From Lachnospiraceae bacterium (GTDB lineage Bacteria; Bacillota; Clostridia; Lachnospirales; Lachnospiraceae), in contig JAGCCY010000340.1 in the NCBI GenBank assembly GCA_017651385.1, forward strand, positions 1 through 5,254: DNA of 5,254 nucleotides, read 5' to 3'. The notes beneath the pieces are model-generated. The model was not told the origin of the DNA and did no database searches. It worked only from the letters and a program-made list of their open reading frames with translations. Positions 1 to 5,254 of the stretch are shown here, piece after piece (the stretch's first letter is position 1; each line of letters starts with the position of its first letter). A program made the translations under genes and the position numbers.

Positions 1-1089
1 GCAAAAGCTCACGAACTTAAGCAGGAAAAAGAGATAAGTATCGTTCAGCTTAAAAAACTGTTATCCGACGATATCACAAAAGAAGAGCGCGAACTTATAA
101 TAAAGCGCTATGAAAACCTCTTTCCGGAGGGCGATTATGTGGTATTCTGCTATCCCGAGAATGCCCTCGACGATGAAACGGAAGAGCTTAAGATACGAAA
201 ACTTCCGTACGGAGATATCTCTGTAGTCGCCTCCGAAAAGGCAGGCAGTTTTCTTAAAAACGAACTTTCGGAGACTGTGGCCGGCGTGAGCCTTTCGCAT
301 AACGGTCTTAAGGAATTGGATATTGCATACAGGGAAGCGGCTGAGGCAAGGCAGTTTTCATTTTTACTTGGTCATAATTTTGACGCGAGCACTGAGCGCA
401 TAAAAACCGTTCCTTCCGCGTTAAAAGAAAAAGCCCGAGATCTTCTTTCCGAAGAATCACGCACAAAGCGCATACAGATACTTGGGACCGATAAGACCGA
501 GGAAGTGATCTTAAGGTGGAGAAATCTTACAAAGACAGCCGCTACGCTTCAGCTTTCGTACGATGAATTAGGTGAAGAGCTTACGGCTTCCCTTATGGGG
601 ATCCCGCTTGTATACCGCGAAAATCTTACACCCGAAGATCTTGATACGATCGAAAACCTAACTCATCCTTTGCTTGAGCCCGATGTCGAAACTTATGAGA
701 GCAAGCTTACCGACTGGATACTCGATCTGAATTCAAGGCTTTTAAGCCGTCCCGACGATAACGGCATAAAGAGCAAGATCGAAAAAGCCGAGCAGTATAT
801 AAGAGAGAACTACCAAAGCGACCTTAATATGGCCGTCGTGTCCAATTATGTGTCGATGAATTATTCGCTTTTCTCGTATTCGTTCAAACAGTATACGGGC
901 AGCAATTTCGTAAATTACCTTAAAGACATCCGTGTGAAAGAAGCCATGAAGCTCCTTAAAGAGACGGATATGAAGATCATAGAGATAAGTAAGGTCGTGG
1001 GTTATGACAACGACAAGCACTTTATGAAGACATTTAAAGCCATATGCGGAGTTTCACCGGGTGAGTATCGTAAGAATGTGACAGGATAA
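1..1089 (+). CDS. AraC-family transcriptional regulator, probably YesN-type response regulator (5' truncated)
   Basis: The frame is open from base 1 to the TAA at 1087-1089, giving 362 visible residues; the true start lies left of the window. A GTG codon at 139 lies within the conserved middle domain, so it is not the likely start. Residues 1-40 are a charged helical linker of the sort that follows a receiver domain. Residues about 44-122 look like the degenerate GGDEF-like domain of YesN proteins, with GVS at 95-97 and YREAAEA at 110-116. Residues 260-362 are a complete AraC double helix-turn-helix: the first HTH is about 275-300, and the second carries GYDNDKHF (334-341) and the terminal signature GVSPGEYRK (350-358). 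YesN-type regulators usually work with a membrane histidine kinase and activate sugar transport or hydrolase genes. The receiver domain itself is not visible, so the response-regulator assignment is inferred; the AraC DNA-binding call is firm. It converges on the GGDEF gene. Confidence 0.9.
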   Translation, partial: AKAHELKQEKEISIVQLKKLLSDDITKEERELIIKRYENLFPEGDYVVFCYPENALDDETEELKIRKLPYGDISVVASEKAGSFLKNELSETVAGVSLSHNGLKELDIAYREAAEARQFSFLLGHNFDASTERIKTVPSALKEKARDLLSEESRTKRIQILGTDKTEEVILRWRNLTKTAATLQLSYDELGEELTASLMGIPLVYRENLTPEDLDTIENLTHPLLEPDVETYESKLTDWILDLNSRLLSRPDDNGIKSKIEKAEQYIRENYQSDLNMAVVSNYVSMNYSLFSYSFKQYTGSNFVNYLKDIRVKEAMKLLKETDMKIIEISKVVGYDNDKHFMKTFKAICGVSPGEYRKNVTG

Positions 1090-1093
1090 GAAC

Positions 1094-1122
1094 ACCGGCT
1101 GTGAATCCGATCCGCAGCCGGT
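1094..1122. terminator. Hairpin between convergent genes, possible bidirectional terminator
   Basis: An 8-bp perfect stem, ACCGGCTG (1094-1101) with CAGCCGGT (1115-1122), can be extended by a G-T and a G-C pair into the loop. It starts four bases after the stop of the AraC gene. On the plus strand it is followed only by AATTATT. On the minus strand the stem is followed by GTTCTTA, so it could also end transcripts of the GGDEF gene. Neither side has a long T-run, so termination strength is uncertain. Confidence 0.5.
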
Positions 1123-1127
1123 AATTA

Positions 1128-1140
1128 TTGCCTTCGGCAA
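1128..1140. repeat. Short stem-loop in the convergent intergenic region
   Basis: TTGCC (1128-1132) pairs with GGCAA (1136-1140) around a three-base TTC loop. No T-run follows on either strand, so this alone is not a terminator. It sits directly between two larger hairpins and looks like one module of a multi-hairpin element spanning about 1128-1175. It may belong to a dispersed palindromic repeat, which one copy cannot prove. Confidence 0.4.
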
Positions 1141-1143
1141 CCG

Positions 1144-1184
1144 CGCTCGGCGCGAGCGTATCGCTTGCGATACGCTTTGTTCTT
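1144..1184 (+). terminator. Rho-independent terminator with an overlapping alternative hairpin
   Basis: The strong stem AGCGTATCG (1155-1163) with CGATACGCT (1168-1176) has a CTTG loop and runs into TTTGTTCTT (1176-1184). This is the classical intrinsic terminator layout for the plus-strand AraC gene. A second stem, CGCTCG (1144-1149) with CGAGCG (1153-1158), shares bases 1155-1158 with it, so the two cannot fully form together. On the minus strand the main hairpin is followed by GC-rich sequence, so it would not act there as an intrinsic terminator. Confidence 0.7.
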
Positions 1185-1192
1185 GTGTAAAG

Positions 1193-3097
1193 TCAAGTGT
1201 TCTTTTGCTTGTAAAGCTTTTTGTTTTCGTACATACGCCTGTCTGCTTCTTTGATAAGCTCGTTTAAGGAGTATTCGTCGGTTATGACGCCGTTTGCATA
1301 TCCCATACCGGTTGAAACTTTATATTCCTTGTCACTTAGCCTGTTGTAGTTTTCAAGATATTTGCCGACGTTTTTAAGGAACAGTTCGGCGACGTCACTG
1401 TCACCTTCGAGGATCACGTTAAATTCGTCGCCGCCGGTCCTCGCAGAAAGTTCATGACCCGAAAGCGTGTGGGAAATGGCCTGTCCGAGAACGCTTATCG
1501 CAAAATCGCCCTCGCTGTGCCCATATGTATCATTAATGGCTTTCAGACCGTTAAGATCAAAGAATAGCGCGGAAACTCTGACCCTCGCGGGCATTTTTTT
1601 AATGTAGTCTTTTTTGTACCAGTCAAATCCGTTTTTGTTGTAGAGCCCCGTGAGTGAATCTCTCATATAAATCTCCTCAAGACGCTCGCTCAGCGCTTCG
1701 GTATTCTTGCGGTTTCTTAAGTTATAAAGAAGCTGCGAGATGTTTACAAGCCACTGTATGAGCCAGAACGGATATTTAAGAAGATTGTCGTTAAAGGTCA
1801 TGACGATGTATCCGTAAAAAGGCACATGATTGAAGATCGGTGAGACTATCCTTGCATTTTCCTCGTCGCCCATAAGAAAATCGGGAAGGAGCGACGTGTT
1901 TTTGAAAGTACAGTCGGGAAGACGTTTACCGTTTCTTATCGCAAGTTTAAGTTCCATGGTGTCGTTCTTTACGGCAGGTTCGGAGCTGCCTTCGGTCAGC
2001 TGTCTTGTACGTGAGGACAGATTGTCCCAGCCTTCGGTAAGACACAGATAAAAACCGGTAAGGCCTTCGATCTGCGACGCAAAATCGGCAATGTAATCAA
2101 GCCCGTCGTCCATTTCAACGGCATGAGAGAATGCCGAAGACATTCTGGCCGATGTAAGAATCGACCTTTCAAGTCCTTCGACTCTTAACTCAAGGCTGTG
2201 GGAGTAGACATGGGGTTTTTGATTCTTTCGATAGCTGCAGCCGCAAGAACCGCCGTATACGGGTTCGGCAAATACGGTAACGGGCACATATTCTTTGCCC
2301 TTTATAAGATTTATGAGGCTGTCCACCGAAGCGGTCCCGAGTCTGTATATGGGATAACTTACCGTCGTAAGCGGAGGATCGTAATATCTTCCGGCTTCAA
2401 GGTTATCGCAGCCCGTTATCGCAAGATCGTCGGGAACGGTAAGCCCCGCATTTGCGGCGGCTCTCCATAATGCAAGGGCGAGACTGTCGTTATAACAGAT
2501 TATCGCATCGGGATTTTCGGTCCCGTTTTTTGTAAAGTGTTTTATCGCATCGTCGTATACGGAATCCGGCGAATCGGCCTCCACATAAAAATAATCGTTC
2601 TCACACGATGAAATGTTGTTTCTTTTAAGCGATTCGTCAAAAGAATTCTGCCTCGGCACCGAAAATTCGGGATGACGGTTGTCTCCGAAATAGCAAAGCC
2701 TTCTGGCGTTGTGGGTATTGATCATGTGGTCGGTAAGTATGCCTGCGGTAACATTATTTTCAAGAGATATGTTGGGAAAAGAATAATCCGCATCGGCGAC
2801 TTCAATGACGGGGATGTCATTAAGCGTACTCAGTTTTTTACGAAGGTCTTCCCTTAACTCTGAGTTCGCATAAGTGCCGGAGGCAAAGATTATGCCGTCC
2901 AGGTTTTTGTATGCGGGAAGGCTTAAGATACAGTCTTCGGTAGCAGAGAAATTTCCGAGGTTTTCACCGTCGTTGGTGGCATAAACCTCGGTCTGGAAGC
3001 CGTATTCAAGCGCCTTGTCGATGACGCCCTGGCTCAGGTTTTTCTGGTAATCTCCGTAGATATGTGAGATAAAAAGAGCAATCTTCTTATGTTGCAT
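1193..3097 (-). CDS. LacI-type sugar-sensor domain fused to GGDEF diguanylate cyclase
   Basis: This 634-residue protein has no signal peptide or membrane segment and should act in the cytoplasm. Residues 5-290 resemble the LacI/periplasmic-binding sensor fold: strand IALFISH at 6-12, PDAIICYNDSLALAL at 196-210, and VPDDLAITGCDN at 221-232. The LacI helix-turn-helix is absent, and an in-frame TAG at 3128-3130 rules out an N-terminal extension. A CGC motif (285-287) ends the sensor. Residues about 320-460 are GAF-like, followed by a signalling helix (about 455-479). The GGDEF domain spans 478-634: DSLTGLYN (480-487), FFDLNGLKAIND (512-523), GHSEGD (526-531), GGDEF (555-559) and ADRRMYENK. D514, N522, D531 and the full GGDEF suggest active cyclic-di-GMP synthesis from two GTP. 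The inhibitory RxxD site is replaced by SGHE (546-549). It is divergent from the beta-glucosidase, so a sugar ligand is likely; which sugar is unknown. Confidence 0.88.
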   Translation of the reverse strand: MQHKKIALFISHIYGDYQKNLSQGVIDKALEYGFQTEVYATNDGENLGNFSATEDCILSLPAYKNLDGIIFASGTYANSELREDLRKKLSTLNDIPVIEVADADYSFPNISLENNVTAGILTDHMINTHNARRLCYFGDNRHPEFSVPRQNSFDESLKRNNISSCENDYFYVEADSPDSVYDDAIKHFTKNGTENPDAIICYNDSLALALWRAAANAGLTVPDDLAITGCDNLEAGRYYDPPLTTVSYPIYRLGTASVDSLINLIKGKEYVPVTVFAEPVYGGSCGCSYRKNQKPHVYSHSLELRVEGLERSILTSARMSSAFSHAVEMDDGLDYIADFASQIEGLTGFYLCLTEGWDNLSSRTRQLTEGSSEPAVKNDTMELKLAIRNGKRLPDCTFKNTSLLPDFLMGDEENARIVSPIFNHVPFYGYIVMTFNDNLLKYPFWLIQWLVNISQLLYNLRNRKNTEALSERLEEIYMRDSLTGLYNKNGFDWYKKDYIKKMPARVRVSALFFDLNGLKAINDTYGHSEGDFAISVLGQAISHTLSGHELSARTGGDEFNVILEGDSDVAELFLKNVGKYLENYNRLSDKEYKVSTGMGYANGVITDEYSLNELIKEADRRMYENKKLYKQKNT

Positions 3098-3103
3098 AAA
3101 ATA

Positions 3104-3109
3104 CCTCTC
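3104..3109 (-). promoter_or_regulatory. Ribosome binding site of the LacI-sensor/GGDEF gene
   Basis: Read on the minus strand, GAGAGG lies six bases before the ATG at 3097-3095. This spacing supports that ATG as the start. The next upstream in-frame codons run into a TAG eleven codons back without another ATG, which fixes the N-terminus of the protein at the sensor domain. Confidence 0.75.
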
Positions 3110-3153
3110 GATGCCAAAATAAAGACACTAAAAAGAAAAATCTACCCCGTACA

Positions 3154-3177
3154 CATTCTATCATATATTGTAGAATG
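3154..3177. promoter_or_regulatory. 24-bp near-perfect inverted repeat, candidate operator
   Basis: CATTCTA (3154-3160) and TAGAATG (3171-3177) are perfect 7-bp arms, and the central four bases ATAT are also symmetric. Ten of twelve base pairs of the dyad match. It sits in the middle of the divergent region, 57 bases from the minus-strand start and 71 from the plus-strand start. Its arms contain a TAGAAT hexamer reading outward in each direction, so it may overlap a -10 element. It has no T-run and does not resemble a terminator. The binding protein is unknown; it does not show the central CG of typical LacI-family operators. Confidence 0.5.
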
Positions 3178-3202
3178 AAGAACAGATAATAAAAGAACGA
3201 TT

Positions 3203-3225
3203 GCCGCGGTTTATGAAAAAGCGGC
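3203..3225 (+). other. Short hairpin in the beta-glucosidase leader
   Basis: GCCGC (3203-3207) pairs with GCGGC (3221-3225), and TTT (3210-3212) can pair with AAA (3216-3218) inside the loop. Three T residues follow (3226-3228), ten bases before the ribosome binding site ends its purine run. It is too weak, with too short a T-run, to call a terminator or attenuator with confidence. It might stabilise the 5' end of the mRNA or have no function. Confidence 0.3.
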
Positions 3226-3234
3226 TTTAAACTG

Positions 3235-3240
3235 AGGAGG
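3235..3240 (+). promoter_or_regulatory. Ribosome binding site of the GH3 beta-glucosidase gene
   Basis: A consensus AGGAGG lies eight bases before the ATG at 3249-3251. An in-frame TAA at 3228-3230 prevents any earlier start, so the N-terminus is well determined. The full-consensus sequence suggests efficient translation. Confidence 0.9.
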
Positions 3241-3248
3241 AAATATCC

Positions 3249-5254
3249 ATGAAAAAATGGGCAAGAGCAATGTATCAGCCTAACTTACCGCTTAAGGGAG
3301 AAAGGCGTGTCACCGCAAGTAAGGCGCATATCGATCTTTCTTTAACGGCAGCATGTGAAGGTATGGTGTTACTTAAAAACGAAAACAATATCCTTCCGCT
3401 TAAGAAAGAGAGCAGGCTTGCACTGTTCGGAAAAGGTGCGTACGACTATGTAAAAGGCGGCGGAGGAAGCGGAGATGTATTCACAAAGCCTTTAACGGAT
3501 CTTCCGGCAGGGCTTAAAGAAACGGGTGCGAAGCTTTTTGAGCCTCTTATGGATTTTTATAAAGCCGATCTTGATAAGCAGTATAAAGAAGGTTCGGCTC
3601 CGGGTATGACAATCGAGCCGAAGATCAGTGATAAACAGGTTACGGATGCGCGTTCTTTTACCGACACGGCGATAATCGGGATAAGCAGATTTTCGGGTGA
3701 AGGCTGGGACCGTTCCGACTATGAGTTTAAAGATGACTTTAATCCCTGGGAGAGCGAGGTCACAATGCCAAAGCTTTCGGCAAAGATCTTCCCCAAAGGA
3801 GATTTTTATTTAACGGCCGAAGAAGAGGCGACGGTAAAGAAGGTCTTAAAGCATTTCGATAAGGTCATAGTTGTATTAAATGTCGGCGGAATGGTAGCAC
3901 TTGACTGGATCAAAGACAATAAAAAGATCGACGGGGCACTGCTTTCCTGGCAGGGCGGTATAAGAGGCGGACTTGCGGCCGCAAGGCTTTTGTTCGGGCT
4001 TGACGATCCTTCTGGAAGGCTTCCCGATACCTTTGCGGATACGCTTGAAGCTTATCCTTCGACGGAGCATTTCCATGATTCGCCGCTGTATGTTGAATAC
4101 AATGATGATATTTATGTGGGTTACCGTTATTTTGAGACGATCCCCGGTGCAAAAGAACATGTTGTTTATCCTTTCGGTTACGGACTTTCATATACGAAGT
4201 TTAAAAAGTTGGTTGAAAGTTTTTCAATGCGCGGCGGAAAGTTTACAGTAAAGATTAAGGTTAAAAATACGGGGAAGGTAAAAGGAAAGGATGTAGCGAT
4301 CCTTTATGTAAAGGCTCCTCAGGGCAAGCTTGGCAAGGCAGCAAGAAGCATGGTTGCCTTTAACAAGACAAAGCTTTTATCTCCCGGAGAGGAAGAAGTG
4401 CTCACGCTTTCTTTTGACCGGTATACTTTTGCTTCTTTTGACGATAAGGGTGATGTATGTAAGTCCGCTTATGTGCTTGAAAAGGGCGAATACGAGTTTT
4501 ATCTTGGCGGCAGTGTGGAAGAAGCCGTTAAGATAAAAGACGGTGTCAAATACGAAAGAGACCTTGTGATCGACAAGCTTGAAAGTCATCTTTCTCCGGT
4601 ATCTCTTACAAAGAGGCTTAAGGCCGACGGAAGCTATGAAAAGGTTAAGACCGGGAAGGCGCGCGATATAAACGAAAGTATCATAAAGAAGCTTCCTGCG
4701 GATAAGATCGAGGCATTGATCCCCGAGGTGCGCGGCCGCGCAGCATATATGATGATCCATCCCTGGAAGAACGATGCACATCCTCTTATGGATGTCGCTG
4801 AGGGCAAGATCACTCTTGATGAGTTTATAGCCCAGCTTGATGATGCCGATCTTATGAACCTGCTCGGCGGACAGCCCAATACGGGTGTGGGTAACACCTG
4901 GGGCTTCGGCGGTCTTTCCGAATACGGTGTTCCGACGCTCATGACAGCGGACGGGCCCGCGGGCGTGCGTTTAAATCCCGATACAGGGGTGCTCACGACG
5001 GCATGGCCCTGTGCTACGCTCCTTGCTTCGACCTTCAATACAAAGATTGCCCGTAAAGTCGGTGCCGCAGGCGGAGCGGAACTTAAGGAAAACAACTTAT
5101 ATATCTGGCTTGCTCCGGGTGTAAATATTCACAGAAGCCCGCTTTGCGGACGTAACTTTGAATACTATTCCGAGGATCCGCTTCTTGCGGGCAAGATAGG
5201 AAGTGCTTTTGTAAACGGTATCCAGTCCAATAACGTCGGCGCGAGTGTTAAAAA
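3249..5254 (+). CDS. Glycoside hydrolase family 3 beta-glucosidase, reversed domain order (3' truncated)
   Basis: The frame is open from the ATG at 3249 to the window edge: 668 complete codons, no stop. There is no signal peptide, so the enzyme should be cytoplasmic, releasing glucose from beta-glucosides or cello-oligosaccharides. The domain order is reversed. The GH3 C-domain comes first (about 25-315): ACEGMVLLKNE (35-45), GGGGSGD (70-76), SGEGWDR (149-155; E151 is the likely acid/base by family comparison), LFGLDDPSGRLPDTF (248-262) and YPFGYGLSYT (307-316). An FnIII-like domain follows at about 325-422 (VKIKVKNTG, 334-342), then a linker. The GH3 N-domain starts near 515: ADGPAGVR (567-574; D568 probably binds glucose), LAPGVNIHRSP (621-631) and GRNFEYYSEDP (634-644). 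The nucleophile Asp should lie beyond the window. This order is known in Butyrivibrio fibrisolvens and Ruminococcus albus enzymes of roughly 800 residues or more. Exact substrate is unproven; a xylosidase or other beta-glycosidase is possible. Confidence 0.93.
   Translation, partial: MKKWARAMYQPNLPLKGERRVTASKAHIDLSLTAACEGMVLLKNENNILPLKKESRLALFGKGAYDYVKGGGGSGDVFTKPLTDLPAGLKETGAKLFEPLMDFYKADLDKQYKEGSAPGMTIEPKISDKQVTDARSFTDTAIIGISRFSGEGWDRSDYEFKDDFNPWESEVTMPKLSAKIFPKGDFYLTAEEEATVKKVLKHFDKVIVVLNVGGMVALDWIKDNKKIDGALLSWQGGIRGGLAAARLLFGLDDPSGRLPDTFADTLEAYPSTEHFHDSPLYVEYNDDIYVGYRYFETIPGAKEHVVYPFGYGLSYTKFKKLVESFSMRGGKFTVKIKVKNTGKVKGKDVAILYVKAPQGKLGKAARSMVAFNKTKLLSPGEEEVLTLSFDRYTFASFDDKGDVCKSAYVLEKGEYEFYLGGSVEEAVKIKDGVKYERDLVIDKLESHLSPVSLTKRLKADGSYEKVKTGKARDINESIIKKLPADKIEALIPEVRGRAAYMMIHPWKNDAHPLMDVAEGKITLDEFIAQLDDADLMNLLGGQPNTGVGNTWGFGGLSEYGVPTLMTADGPAGVRLNPDTGVLTTAWPCATLLASTFNTKIARKVGAAGGAELKENNLYIWLAPGVNIHRSPLCGRNFEYYSEDPLLAGKIGSAFVNGIQSNNVGASVK

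Larger units (their letters stand above)
3098..3248. promoter_or_regulatory. Divergent control region between sensor-cyclase and beta-glucosidase genes
   Basis: These 151 AT-rich bases must hold the promoters of both flanking genes. Candidate -10 elements for the plus strand are GATAAT (3185-3190) and TAGAAT (3171-3176). For the minus strand they are TATGAT (reading 3165 to 3160) and TAGAAT (reading 3160 to 3155). I found no convincing TTGACA-like -35 at 16-18 bp from any of them, so none is assigned. Both genes could be controlled together by a protein bound at the central dyad. In-frame stops on both sides (TAG at 3128-3130 on minus, TAA at 3228-3230 on plus) show the region is not coding for either neighbour. 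Confidence 0.6.

Noticed and set aside
139..141. GTG as start of the AraC gene
   Set aside because: The frame is open to base 1 and the upstream residues fit a regulator linker. GTG encodes Val within the sequence GDYVVFCY of the middle domain. The GGAGG 10-14 bases before it appears coincidental.
742..1020. Minus-strand open frame of 92 codons
   Set aside because: It is antisense to the AraC helix-turn-helix region, which matches its family signature from end to end.
2198..2470. Plus-strand open frame of 90 codons
   Set aside because: It is antisense to the end of the LacI-type sensor domain, which carries clear family motifs on the minus strand.
1193..3097. Classification as a LacI-family transcription repressor
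   Set aside because: No helix-turn-helix precedes the sensor domain, an in-frame stop blocks an extension, and the C-terminus is a complete GGDEF domain.
3214..3229. Possible catabolite-responsive (cre-like) site, TGAAAAAGCG followed by GCTTTA
   Set aside because: The central CG is out of register with the leading TG relative to the cre consensus, and the right half lacks the terminal CA.
3876..4191. Two overlapping minus-strand open frames
   Set aside because: Both are antisense to the well-conserved GH3 C-domain segment containing PSGRLPDTF. They overlap each other in different frames, as expected of chance frames.
4377..4781. Minus-strand open frame of 134 codons
   Set aside because: It is antisense to the FnIII-like domain and linker of the beta-glucosidase and shows no recognisable motif or ribosome binding site that I can support.
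4634..5095. Minus-strand open frame of 153 codons
   Set aside because: It lies antisense inside the GH3 N-domain, whose plus-strand translation shows conserved motifs throughout. The antisense product is rich in Ser, Pro and Arg with no recognisable family motifs.

Overview
The window most resembles a Firmicute of the Lachnospiraceae type (Butyrivibrio or a relative). The basis is moderate base composition with frequent CTT, AAG and TTA codons, strong AGGAGG-type ribosome binding sites, a YesN-like AraC regulator, a LacI-sensor/GGDEF fusion, and a family 3 beta-glucosidase with the reversed domain order known from Butyrivibrio and Ruminococcus. This taxonomic call is an inference from gene types, not a database match.

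Layout. Positions 1-1089 (+) hold the C-terminal 362 residues of an AraC-family regulator whose reading frame is already open at the window edge. Its visible part is a linker, a degenerate GGDEF-like middle domain and an intact double helix-turn-helix. Positions 1090-1192 are a convergent gene end packed with successive stem-loops, including a good rho-independent terminator. Positions 1193-3097 (-) encode a 634-residue soluble protein. It joins a LacI/periplasmic-binding-type sugar sensor without a DNA-binding domain to a GAF-like linker and an intact GGDEF (diguanylate cyclase) domain. Positions 3098-3248 are a divergent control region with a 24-bp near-perfect dyad. From 3249 to the right edge (+) runs a 5' complete, 3' truncated cytoplasmic GH3 beta-glucosidase (668 residues visible), with the GH3 C-domain first, then an FnIII-like domain, then the GH3 N-domain.

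How they may work together (inference). The beta-glucosidase would split imported beta-glucosides or cello-oligosaccharides inside the cell. The divergent sensor-cyclase may read a related sugar in the cytoplasm and convert it into a cyclic-di-GMP signal. The AraC protein, probably the response-regulator half of a two-component pair encoded to the left, may control sugar uptake or hydrolase genes. The most unusual element is the sugar-sensor/cyclase next to a glycosidase. No mobile element, CRISPR array, tRNA or rRNA was seen.
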